Assembly (NCBI GenBank): GCA_019448215.1
Contig: CP080408.1
Coordinates: 2,046,001-2,110,000 of the forward strand
Length of the DNA stretch: 64,000 nt
Direction: 5' to 3'
From: Thalassovita mediterranea
GTDB taxonomy: Bacteria; Pseudomonadota; Alphaproteobacteria; Caulobacterales; Hyphomonadaceae
Part shown: one piece after another, positions 1 to 8,400 of the stretch
How positions within the stretch are numbered: position 1 is the first letter of the stretch
How the letters are laid out: each line of letters opens with the position of its first letter
Notes under the pieces: model-generated
Database searches by the model: none
What the model saw: the letters and a program-made list of their open reading frames with translations, nothing else
Told to the model about the DNA's origin: nothing
Made by a program: the position numbers and the translations under genes

Positions 1-1310
1 GCAATCTGTCCGCTAATCCCCGGCAGGTTCGCACCTGCGGCGGTCAGCGTGGTGCGCACGCTCGCGCGGCTGTCGCCATAGATGGCTGTCATCGGGCCGG
101 ACACTGTGTCGGCGGCAAAGGACGGCACATCGACGTTCGACGCCCGCACATCACCGTCAAAGCGCGCCGTGCCATCGGCATAGACGAGCACGCCGTTCAG
201 CATGGCTTCGCCGATGTTTACATTCTCGACATTGGCATAGCGGGTCGGATTATCCGCCGTCAGCCGCAGGTCAGCACGGTAGCCGCCATCTTCGGCCTGC
301 TGCGCTATCGCGCTCAGCTCAAGGCCTTCGGCGATGGCCGTGACGTCCAGCGTCGGGCCTTCGTCGCCGCGCGACAGGTCACCCTCGATGGAGAGTGTAT
401 CACCCAACGTGTCTGAGATCTGCCGGGTCAGCGGGTGCAGCGCTGGCTGGATGTCTGACTGGAAGCTGATGATCTCATCGCGTGCTTCTGCATCAAGCGT
501 GATGAGCGACGACCCGCCAATCTCGACATCGGCATCGGCCTGCCAGTCATTCAGCGCGCCTTGCGTATCCAGTGTCGCAGAGATCGACTGGTCCGGGTCG
601 AGGCGGGCAAGGCTCGCGAACAGGCCGCCTGCGGGGCCTTCGAGCGCCAGATTGCCCTGAACCCGGAAGTCGTCCGACCAGGTGAGGTCTGCGAGCAGCT
701 CATCGCCATTGCCGTCCAGCGGGACGACCGCCATTTCGGTCCGACCGCCATCGCGGCCAATACGGCCTTGGGCTTCGATATTCAGCGACAGAGCGCGCGG
801 AATGACGCCCTCGTCGGTTCGCAGCTCTTCAATCCGCAGGCGCCCAAGCTCACCTGCGCGCAGTGGCATGGAGCCACCGGACGAAGGTTCGCGCTCGGAC
901 GGCTCTAGGATAGGGCGTCGCAGGACGTGAATAAGGTCCGCTTCCAGCGCCTCGATCGTCAGCGCGCGCCTGCGCAGGTCAAACGGCTTCCAGTCGGCGA
1001 GCAGGTTTTCCGCGATCAGCCAGACACCGTCTTCATCGGCTACGGTAAGCCGCTCGATCCGGAATGTGCCGAGAAGGTCGCCTGACAGGCCTTCGACCTC
1101 GATTTCCTGCCCGGACGGCTCAGCCGCTTCGATCCGCGTCTCGACGAATTCACGGCCAAAGCCGGACTGCGCCGCATATCTCGCTGCCAGTATCAGGATA
1201 ATAATCAGCGCCAGCAGCACGCCGAGGACGATCGCCGTCCATTTCAGTAGGCGGCGGGTCAGGCTCCGCTTCTGGGCGGGCTGGCTCGGGGTCGGGTCAG
1301 TGGTGCTCAT
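1..1310 (-). CDS. tamB: TamB-like translocation and assembly module protein, N-terminal part (cut by window edge)
   Basis: The reverse strand is open from the ATG at 1310 to the window edge, giving about 436 residues of a longer protein. A short basic tail (QKRSLTRRLLK) is followed by one membrane segment at about residues 22-43, then by a long repetitive beta-type region with 'LTIEALEADLIHVLRRPI' near the start. This is the layout of TamB/AsmA-like proteins, which are inner-membrane anchored and span the periplasm as a beta-groove for lipid or outer-membrane protein traffic. Its ATG overlaps the tamA stop codon by one base (TAATG), so the two genes are translationally coupled, and tamA-tamB is the usual partner arrangement. 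The DUF490 C-terminus that would settle the family lies outside the window. Confidence 0.85.
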   Translation of the reverse strand, partial: MSTTDPTPSQPAQKRSLTRRLLKWTAIVLGVLLALIIILILAARYAAQSGFGREFVETRIEAAEPSGQEIEVEGLSGDLLGTFRIERLTVADEDGVWLIAENLLADWKPFDLRRRALTIEALEADLIHVLRRPILEPSEREPSSGGSMPLRAGELGRLRIEELRTDEGVIPRALSLNIEAQGRIGRDGGRTEMAVVPLDGNGDELLADLTWSDDFRVQGNLALEGPAGGLFASLARLDPDQSISATLDTQGALNDWQADADVEIGGSSLITLDAEARDEIISFQSDIQPALHPLTRQISDTLGDTLSIEGDLSRGDEGPTLDVTAIAEGLELSAIAQQAEDGGYRADLRLTADNPTRYANVENVNIGEAMLNGVLVYADGTARFDGDVRASNVDVPSFAADTVSGPMTAIYGDSRASVRTTLTAAGANLPGISGQI

Positions 1311-3076
1311 TAAAACGCCTGACCGATCGAGATGTAGATCTGGACCGGGTCGTCAAAGTCTGTGGGGTTCAGCGGTGTCGCCACATCAAGGCGGATTGGG
1401 CCTGCCGGCGTGGTGTAGCGTACGCCGACGCCTGCGCCATAGCGCGCATCGCTGAAATCGGAGAACTGGCTGGTCGAAACCGTGCCGGCGTCGACGAAGG
1501 CCACCACCCCGATGTTCGGCCGGATCGCATACCGGCCCTCAATCGAGGCTTCGATTACCGAGCTTCCGCCAAGCGGCGTGCCGTCATCAGCGCGTGGCCC
1601 AATCGCCTGATAGGCATAGCCGCGCACGCTGCCGCCGCCACCGGAATAGAAGCGCGTATCGACAGGCAGATTCTCGACATCAGCCCCGACGACGGCGCCC
1701 GCCTTGAAACGTCCGGCCAGGACAAAGCGCTTGTCCTCATCGAAAGGCACATAGGCGCTGACCTGTCCGACCGAGCGCACATAGGGGCTCACCTCGTCGC
1801 CGAATGCATAGCTTGGTTCGACCCGGGCATTGGCGCGCCAGCCTGAGCGCGGGTCGAGCAGGCTGTCAGTCTTGTCGAGGCGGGCGTCGGCATAGACGGA
1901 GACGATCTGAAGATCGCGCTCGCCATATTCGTCTTCTTCCTTCGCGATTTCGCCCTGAACGCCATAGGAATAGGTAAACTCCGGGCTCCGGACGACTTCA
2001 AAGCCAACACCGGCAAATATGGACTGCCGATCATAGGCGTCTGTCGTCTCATTCCTGACGCCCGCAGACAGGACGAGCCCGCGGCCATAGCCGAACTCAT
2101 TCGGGCGGCGCCAGATGACTTCCAGAGACTGCTCGAGCTCGGCCACGGTAAGGTCTGCGCTTAATACATCGCCGCGCCGGGTCAGATTGCGGCGGGTCAG
2201 TTCCGCGTTGAGACCGAAGCCTTCGCTGGTCGAGTACTTGCCGCCGAGCCCGATCGAGTTCTGCGGCCGCTCGGTAAGCGTGACGACCACATCGCGGATT
2301 TCCTGGCCGTCTTCGGTCTCCCCGGACGGCTCGTTTGCGAGGTCGGCGCGGGCAACCTTGAACATGCGCGTTTCGGCAAGACGGGTGTTAAACTGCGAGA
2401 GTTCGGCAGGATCATAGACAGCCCCGGTTTCATACGGGATTAGGCGGTCGAGATAGCTTGCCTTGGTCTTCATCTTCTCGTTCGGGAAGCGGGTCTCGCC
2501 GAACACGACACGGGGGCCGCTTCTTGTCTCATAGGTGACGCTCAGCGTTTCTGCATCGCGGTCTCCAATGACGCGGCGTTCGTCCACTTCGGCATAGGGG
2601 TAGCCGGCATTGCGCAGCTCGTTCGTGATCCAGCGTTCCGCATCGATCACATCTGCTGGAATAGCGGGGCGGCCAGCGCGAACAGGAAGACCCTCCCGTA
2701 TCAGCTCCTGATCGGCCTCGGTCGGGCGTGTGCCGACAAATGAGACTTTCACCCGGCCAAGCGCGAAGCGCGGGCCCGTATCGATACGAAGCCGCGCTTC
2801 GGGTGCATCCGTGCCGGTCACAGCAAGATCGATCTGCGGGTCGTAATAGCCTTCACTGTTCAGCGCGCTGCGGACAGCATCGGCCGCGCGCCTGCCTTGC
2901 CGGCGCGCCTCCAGCGCTGTTTGCGGTGTGCTCTCATCGGCGAGGGCGTCCTGAAGTGTCGACCGCAATTCCTCATTTGGCCTGTCGCCGACAAATTCGA
3001 TGTCGACTTTCTCGGCGGCAGCAGATGCTGCCATCGCCAATGCGGCGACAAGAAAGAAGACAAGTCGATTGATCAT
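1310..3076 (-). CDS. tamA: TamA, BamA/Omp85-family outer-membrane assembly protein
   Basis: A 588-residue protein with a signal peptide (MINRLVFFLVAALAMAASAA, cleavage after the Ala run). Periplasmic POTRA-type repeats occupy roughly residues 25-260, and the rest is a D15/Omp85 beta-barrel, with the barrel motif 'GGGGSVRGYAYQAIGP' near residue 480 and a final strand ending in 'GQAF' (terminal Phe, the usual outer-membrane signal). With TamB it forms the TAM complex that inserts certain outer-membrane proteins. Length and layout are normal for the family. AAGGA stands just before the ATG. The gene is the first of the tamA-tamB pair and is transcribed divergently from nepR. Confidence 0.93.
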   Translation of the reverse strand: MINRLVFFLVAALAMAASAAAEKVDIEFVGDRPNEELRSTLQDALADESTPQTALEARRQGRRAADAVRSALNSEGYYDPQIDLAVTGTDAPEARLRIDTGPRFALGRVKVSFVGTRPTEADQELIREGLPVRAGRPAIPADVIDAERWITNELRNAGYPYAEVDERRVIGDRDAETLSVTYETRSGPRVVFGETRFPNEKMKTKASYLDRLIPYETGAVYDPAELSQFNTRLAETRMFKVARADLANEPSGETEDGQEIRDVVVTLTERPQNSIGLGGKYSTSEGFGLNAELTRRNLTRRGDVLSADLTVAELEQSLEVIWRRPNEFGYGRGLVLSAGVRNETTDAYDRQSIFAGVGFEVVRSPEFTYSYGVQGEIAKEEDEYGERDLQIVSVYADARLDKTDSLLDPRSGWRANARVEPSYAFGDEVSPYVRSVGQVSAYVPFDEDKRFVLAGRFKAGAVVGADVENLPVDTRFYSGGGGSVRGYAYQAIGPRADDGTPLGGSSVIEASIEGRYAIRPNIGVVAFVDAGTVSTSQFSDFSDARYGAGVGVRYTTPAGPIRLDVATPLNPTDFDDPVQIYISIGQAF

Positions 3077-3415
3077 TAGTTCCTTGGCTCTTCAGGCAAC
3101 TCTACACCGCTATCGACAGCGGCTGCCTTGGGACGCCGACGACTACCTTAAGCGATATGTTGAATGCACCGCAATTCAACGCCGTTTACGTTGTTATGTT
3201 TCCGCTTTCGGTGCGCAATTTACAGTTCGGACATGTGGCACCGCGCGTGCGCAACCTTGCTGAACCGGGGCCCACTTGCAGCAAAGATGGAAGTTTTCAT
3301 CTGAATTTAGAAAGGGATTAGGAAAATAGGTGTTAGATGGCGACAGGCATAGTTGCGACTTGAAGGGGTGTGTGGCACCAGAGCGGACCTGATTTTCTAT
3401 TCCCGGGACGAAACC
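3077..3415. other. Intergenic region between tamA and nepR
   Basis: A 339-base divergent intergenic stretch. It holds a candidate EcfG-type promoter pointing toward tamA (separate entry). I see no convincing small gene, no RNA gene and no clear EcfG-type promoter pointing toward nepR. It is more AT-rich around 3130-3350 than its surroundings, as expected of a promoter region. Confidence 0.6.
3178..3203 (-). promoter_or_regulatory. Candidate EcfG (sigma-ECF15 type) promoter for tamA
   Basis: On the reverse strand GGAAAC (3203-3198), a 16-base spacer and CGTT (3181-3178) resemble the alphaproteobacterial EcfG consensus GGAAC-N16/17-CGTT, with one extra or mismatched base in the -35. It would place the start of transcription about 90 bases before tamA. 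The match is imperfect and could be chance. Confidence 0.3.
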
Positions 3416-3595
3416 GTGACCAAAAAGAAGTCGCCCTCCCGGCCGGTTCGCAAATCGCCATCACCCTGGATGAAGGAACCGCCTGTCGGTGAAGCCCTGC
3501 GAAAGGCTTATCGGGACGTGGCTGAAGAGCCAGTCCCGGAGCGTCTGCAGGACCTGATCCGGCGCCTGCGCGAGCAGGAGAACAAGACAAGATAG
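3416..3595 (+). CDS. nepR: NepR-like anti-sigma factor of the general stress response
   Basis: A 59-residue protein if it starts at the GTG at 3416 (GGGACG upstream); the same frame is open further back to a TTG at 3353, which has no better ribosome site. The core 'VGEALRKAYRDVAEEPVPER' followed by 'LQDLIRRLREQ' matches the conserved two-helix NepR signature (LG-x-LR...EPVP...L..LL..L). NepR binds and holds EcfG; under stress, phosphorylated PhyR takes NepR away. It lies 26 bases upstream of the EcfG gene, the usual arrangement. No phyR or partner histidine kinase is seen in this window, which is unusual because they often flank nepR-ecfG. Confidence 0.85.
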   Translation: MTKKKSPSRPVRKSPSPWMKEPPVGEALRKAYRDVAEEPVPERLQDLIRRLREQENKTR

Positions 3596-3621
3596 GGCAC
3601 GGCAATAGTCGGCCCCGTGCG

Positions 3622-4230
3622 TTGGAGTTGGGTGGTTTGGTTGAGAAAATAGAAGCGTCCTTCGTCGCTCGACTCGAAGCTCTCATTCCAGAGCTTAGAG
3701 CGTTCGCAAGGGGGCTGAGCCGCGATGCCGCGCTCGCTGACGATCTTGTACAGGATACCTGCCTGAAGGCCTGGAGCTCGCAGGAAATGTTTGAGCCGGA
3801 CCAGCCCATGCGTCCTTGGCTATTCCGTATCCTGCGAAACGAATTCTACATGCAGAAGCGCCGCTCATGGCGTTCGGTCAATCTGGAGCCGGATGTGATC
3901 GCAGCGACGCTGGTCGCTGAAGCCCAGCAAGAAACGGCCAAGGATTTTGCGCGGATGGAGCGGCTGATCAGCCAGCTGCCAGACGACCAGCGCGATGCGC
4001 TTATCCTTATCCTGGCGGCGGGCATGACCTATGATGAGGCGGGCGAAGTCTGCGGCTGCTCTGCAGGCACGATCAAGAGCCGCGTCAGCCGCGCACGTGA
4101 GACTGTGAAACGGCGTTTCGTGTCGAGCGAGCGCTCCTCCTACACCGTCAAACGCCCCGAAGGGCAGGGGCTGCCTGCACTGCTTCACCGGCTCGACGAA
4201 TTGGCAGGGCCAGCCCGGCACCCGCTTTGA
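3622..4230 (+). CDS. ecfG: EcfG-family RNA polymerase sigma factor (general stress)
   Basis: About 202 residues. Region 2 is at residues ~18-85 (LRAFARGLSRDAALADDLVQ, then WLFRILRNEFY) and region 4 at ~115-165 (LPDDQRDALILILAAGMTYD, then CGCSAGTIKSRVSRAR), a standard ECF sigma factor. Position beside nepR identifies it as the EcfG type, which directs RNA polymerase to stress promoters. The start is uncertain: TTG at 3622, 3628 or 3637 are all in frame, and GGAG at 3624-3627 is well spaced for the TTG at 3637. The C-terminus extends about 35 residues beyond region 4. Its stop lies 2 bases before the PPTase ATG, implying co-expression. Confidence 0.88.
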   Translation: MELGGLVEKIEASFVARLEALIPELRAFARGLSRDAALADDLVQDTCLKAWSSQEMFEPDQPMRPWLFRILRNEFYMQKRRSWRSVNLEPDVIAATLVAEAQQETAKDFARMERLISQLPDDQRDALILILAAGMTYDEAGEVCGCSAGTIKSRVSRARETVKRRFVSSERSSYTVKRPEGQGLPALLHRLDELAGPARHPL

Positions 4231-4232
4231 CG

Positions 4233-4892
4233 ATGCGCGGCGGCTCTATAGCTGCTGGCCCGGTCTGGGCGATTTCCGACAGGCGGGATGTTCAGCATGG
4301 CTTCGAGCCTGCTGACGAGGCCGAGAAAACCCGCACATCCAGGCTCAGACGTAGCGACGACGCTGCTGACTTTCTGCATGGCAGATGGCTGATGCGGCAG
4401 CTTATTAAGCAGCGACGGCCACATGCTGGAACGCCCGTTCTTCAGAGTTATAACGACGCCCGCCCGGAGATCATTGGCGCGCCTGAGCTAGCTATAAGCT
4501 GGTCGAAGTCTGGGCCCGTCGCGGCGGCGGCGCTGATTGAGAACGCCGTGGTTGGTATCGATATCGAGCGCCTGATTCCGCGTGAGACAGGCGCGATCCT
4601 TTCCATGACCGCGAGCGATAGCGAGGCTGAGACGGTTGCCTCGGCAGGCAACGAAGCTGCGCGTCTCGTCGCCTTCTATCGTCTATGGACGGCCAAGGAA
4701 GCGGTCCTCAAATGCCGGGGAGAGGGGCTACGCGGTGGCGCGAAGAGCGTTGAAATACTGTCGGATTTCATTCTCGGGCGCGTGGATGAAACCGACATCG
4801 AAGATCGCGGCTTGTCGCTGAAGCTGTCAGTGATCGACGCCGGCCCTGGCGCGGTCTGTACGGCCGCGTTCAGCGCGCAAAAATCGATTTGA
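4233..4892 (+). CDS. Sfp/PfaE-type 4'-phosphopantetheinyl transferase
   Basis: A 219-residue protein from the ATG at 4233 (an in-frame TTG at 4227 overlaps the ecfG stop). It carries the PPTase signatures 'VVGIDIERL' (Mg2+-binding Asp and Glu) and 'FYRLWTAKEAVLKCRGEGL' (W-x-x-KEA). The enzyme moves the phosphopantetheine arm of CoA to carrier-protein serines. The obvious clients are the two ACP domains of the neighbouring PfaA, making this the functional equivalent of PfaE. Its 3' end overlaps the last 23 bases of the convergent acyltransferase gene that closes the lipid operon. Immediate coupling to a stress sigma factor is unusual. Confidence 0.88.
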   Translation: MRGGSIAAGPVWAISDRRDVQHGFEPADEAEKTRTSRLRRSDDAADFLHGRWLMRQLIKQRRPHAGTPVLQSYNDARPEIIGAPELAISWSKSGPVAAAALIENAVVGIDIERLIPRETGAILSMTASDSEAETVASAGNEAARLVAFYRLWTAKEAVLKCRGEGLRGGAKSVEILSDFILGRVDETDIEDRGLSLKLSVIDAGPGAVCTAAFSAQKSI

Positions 4893-5460
4893 ACATCCAG
4901 CCTGCGAGGGACCTGCCGCTCGTGTGACGCTCATCCTGCATGTCAAAAACCATAAGCGAAACAGTGCCGAAGGGCGGCGCGTCGATGCCTTCCTTGCGGA
5001 TGTCAAAGCCCATCGAGCCATAAAACTCACGCATCTGTGCTTCGGCCAGAATGGCGATATAGCGGTGTTTGTTGCGGGCCACATAGTCGAGGACGGCGCG
5101 CATCACCGGGCCGAGCGTTTTGGAGCCGCGCCGCTCTGGCGCGGTGACGAGTTTCGATACAACGACGCAGCTTTCCCCTTCGGCGAGGACTGATCCAAGA
5201 TCAAAAACCTGAAATCTTTCAGATGCTTCGTTTGCATGCACAGGGATGACCTGCGTGCTGGAGACAAGGTTGGCCCCATCAAATAGAGCGAACGTCTCGC
5301 CCAGCAGATCCGCCTCATCGCGAAGCAGCCGGCTTTCATGATCGGCGCCTTTCATGGCGAACTGTTTCTCGGCGCAATAGACGCGGTAGCGCAGGTGCTG
5401 GACCAAGGGCAGGGTGGCATCGGTGACGGGGATAATCTCAAAATTATCCATGGGGGTCAT
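4870..5460 (-). CDS. GNAT-fold acyltransferase resembling autoinducer-synthase / FeeM-like enzymes, end of lipid operon
   Basis: A 196-residue protein (ATG 5460; a second ATG at 5451 is also possible). The N-terminal 'LRYRVYCAEKQF' is typical of the acyl-homoserine-lactone-synthase / N-acyl amino acid synthase / PEP-CTERM-associated acyltransferase branch of the GNAT fold. It is followed by a GNAT core 'SKLVTAPERRGSKTLGPVM' and 'EAQMREFYGSMGFD'. Relatives commonly take acyl groups from acyl-ACP rather than from acetyl-CoA. Its start overlaps the end of the megasynthase gene (8 or 17 bases), so it is translated with the synthase. Inference: it transfers or offloads the synthase product onto an unknown acceptor. 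It could instead be an ordinary small-molecule N-acetyltransferase. Confidence 0.7.
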   Translation of the reverse strand: MTPMDNFEIIPVTDATLPLVQHLRYRVYCAEKQFAMKGADHESRLLRDEADLLGETFALFDGANLVSSTQVIPVHANEASERFQVFDLGSVLAEGESCVVVSKLVTAPERRGSKTLGPVMRAVLDYVARNKHRYIAILAEAQMREFYGSMGFDIRKEGIDAPPFGTVSLMVFDMQDERHTSGRSLAGWMFKSIFAR

Positions 5461-8400
5461 CTCCCACAGACCAGGCGCGCGCTGCGGTATCGAAGCGCAG
5501 ATCGTAACGGCTGCGGGCGTTCGGGCCGATGACGAATGGCGGGTCCAGCGTCAGCTTTTGCGGATGAATGCCCCATTTGCGGGCGAAGAATTCCTTCACG
5601 GCGACGCCCTTGATGAGATCAGCCCCCGTCAGCCCCTCCAGCCCCCAAGCGGCGGCGACCGTGCCGGGCAGCCAGTCGCAAGCCATGACATCGGCGGGCG
5701 CCACAAGGCTGCGATCGCCTTCCTGCCAGCTAAGCGGTGCGACCACCTCGTCATTGGTGCCTGTCAGAAAAACCTTTCTGGCCAATGGGTTGAGCGCGCC
5801 GAGCTTGCCTTTCGGATAAGCCTTCTCGATGAGGTCCAGCCTCGCCCAGAGCGTGCCGTCTTCGAGATAGGCCTCAATCAGGACGGGCAGATCATCAGAG
5901 CCTTCAGGCCGGGGTTGCGGGCGGCCTCTGACGGTCAGCTTACCGTTTTCCGGAAGCGGGCCGAGCACAGTGAAGCGGTCGATGCGGACCGGGTAGATGG
6001 CGGTGTTTTCCGCACCCTCGAACCATTCTTCAGGCGTTTCGTGCGGCGGGCCATGGACGAGGCCATCCAGTATGACCGGGTCGAACGGGTCCCCGGGATT
6101 GATGGCGGCGGCGAGGTCCAGAACAGCTTCGAAACCTTTTGCGTCACGGCGCATCGAGACCACAGGCTGCATGGCAGGCCCATGGAAAAGGTCGCCGGAT
6201 GAATAAGGATCAGCCCGCTTCTTTCCATGCTTTTCGGGCCCAAGTTTCGGCTTCGGGCCGCGAACCGGCTGGCTGATCTTTCCGGCGGAAATTTCGTACC
6301 ATGGCGCGTCGCCAGAGACGGCATCGCGGCCGCGCAATCTCGCGTTCCCGTCTGGTGTTACCCTCGTCTCTACGCTCAGGCCATCACCGCTGAGGCTTCC
6401 CCAGCGCTTTGGAGAAAACGCTTTCAGTTCAATTGGATAGCCTTCAAAGCCTGCCGCTCTCGCCTGCTGCAGGGCCATGCCGGCTTGGGCCAGAAGGGGG
6501 AGAGAGGGGAGGGTATGGGTTGGACGATGCGACTGTAGCCAGCCCTCGTTTCCAGCAGAAAACACGGTGCAGTGGCGGTGCAGTGACGGTGTATGGGCGG
6601 TGCATATCCGGACACTCAGTTCGCGCATCTCATAGATCTTCAGCCCATCGACCCAGAGCACGCCGCGCCCGTCCACGATGGTTGCGTCATCGCCCTCTTC
6701 GACGGCCAGAATCTCGACCATCGGGGTCGCCTGTTTCGCCGTTGGCATGACTTGGCCGCGATAGGTCCAGTTCACGTCATTGGTTTCGGCAATCGGCTCC
6801 CAGACAGGATGCTCAAACCGGTCCGCGAAACCTTTGAGGTCGGCGGCGCGGGCGAGAAGCTGAACCAGCATATCGAGGCCGAGTGAGCCGGGTTGGACCG
6901 GGTCAGAGAAGAAGTGCGCCTTGAAGTACCAGGCATAAGGATCGACGGCCTGCCGCGCCCGGATCTGGCCGAGACCGGCGCTGCCGCCTTCTGGCTCGAA
7001 CCGGTCGATGACGTCGAACAGCGCCAATCGGTTACGGGAGGCCAGCAGGCGGGTGCCGTCCTCGCTCGGTGGGTCGGCTGGCGCGTTGACGAAGTCGCGG
7101 TCGGCGTCTGTTGGCTTGAGGCCGGCCTGCGCGGCGAGCGAGGCTTTGGTGAAGAAGCCAAAGCTCGTCTCCAGCGTGATGATGGGGGTGCCGTCGGCGA
7201 GCGTGGCTTCGAGCGCGAAAAAGACGATGGTCATCGGCCCCACGCGCGAACAACGGGTCAGCGTGGTCGTCGTGCGGACCATGCCGTCGCCGGGGCGGAC
7301 CTGGCGATGCAGCTTGCCGCTGCCATCGAGATTACGGAAGCGCGTTTCACCGGACAGGGCAAAGCCTGAATAGGAGGCGAGCCAGCCGCAGGGCTGAAGG
7401 ATGACTTCGGTCAGCACGCTGAAAGGCATCGTGCCCGTGCCGCCATCCTCGAAATACCATGCGTCTTTCGGGACATCGTATTCGGCGACAGCTTTCAGGC
7501 CAGCCGACTGCTGGCTAGCAGGGCCGGAGACAGAGAGGACACGGCTGACCATGTGATAGGGCGGCTGTGGGAGGCGCGGGACGGCGCCTTTGGTGTCGAA
7601 GGGCGCATACATGCTGCCAAACGCGTTGCTCGGCGCGCCAGAGCCACATTCCATGAGGGCCGCTTCGTCACCGCGCACGTCGCAATCAGCGTTCACATAA
7701 TGCGGCTGGGCGGCGGCTTTTGGCTGGTCTGGCCACTGGCGGCGAAGGCGGATGCCAAAGCGCGGACAGTAGAAGACCTTTCGGCCATCAGAGCGGGCAA
7801 GCAGGCTGGCAAACACCACTGGTTCTTCGCCGTCGATCACCTCATCGACGAAGACCTCATAGGTGACATCGTGGTCCGCATCGGGCGTGACCTGACCCCG
7901 GCAGTAGAAGGTCGCAGGCGCGCCCGGTGCCGGTTCAAAGACATGGCTGTCACGCTCAATGGTCAGGCCAAGCCCGGCGGCGGTGAATTCGAGCGCCTGG
8001 ACCGCCGCTTCGGCCATGAGCGTGCCGGGCATGCATGGGTCTTCATGGAAATGGCCGTCATAGAACCAGGCGTCTTTGGCGACGCGGTGGCGAGCTTTGA
8101 GATAACCGCGCCCCCATGGGCCGCCGGTAGGATCGAACTCGGGTACGTCATCGAATAGCGACAGCTTGCCCGCTGGCAGGCGGGCAGGTCGTGTGTGCGG
8201 AGCCGCGCGCTCAAACCCTTCGCCAAAACAGCGATACGTGTCGCCAGCGCGGAAGGCAGCGACGTCGGCGGCGCTGAAACTGCGTTTGCTGGTCGGCGAT
8301 GTCTTGTCGAGGCGCGGGTCTGCGGTCGGCGCGCCTTCGCTGGCATCCCAGAGCACGCCTTTGGAGTTGGCGAGTTCCTCATCGGTGAAGAAGCCTGCCT

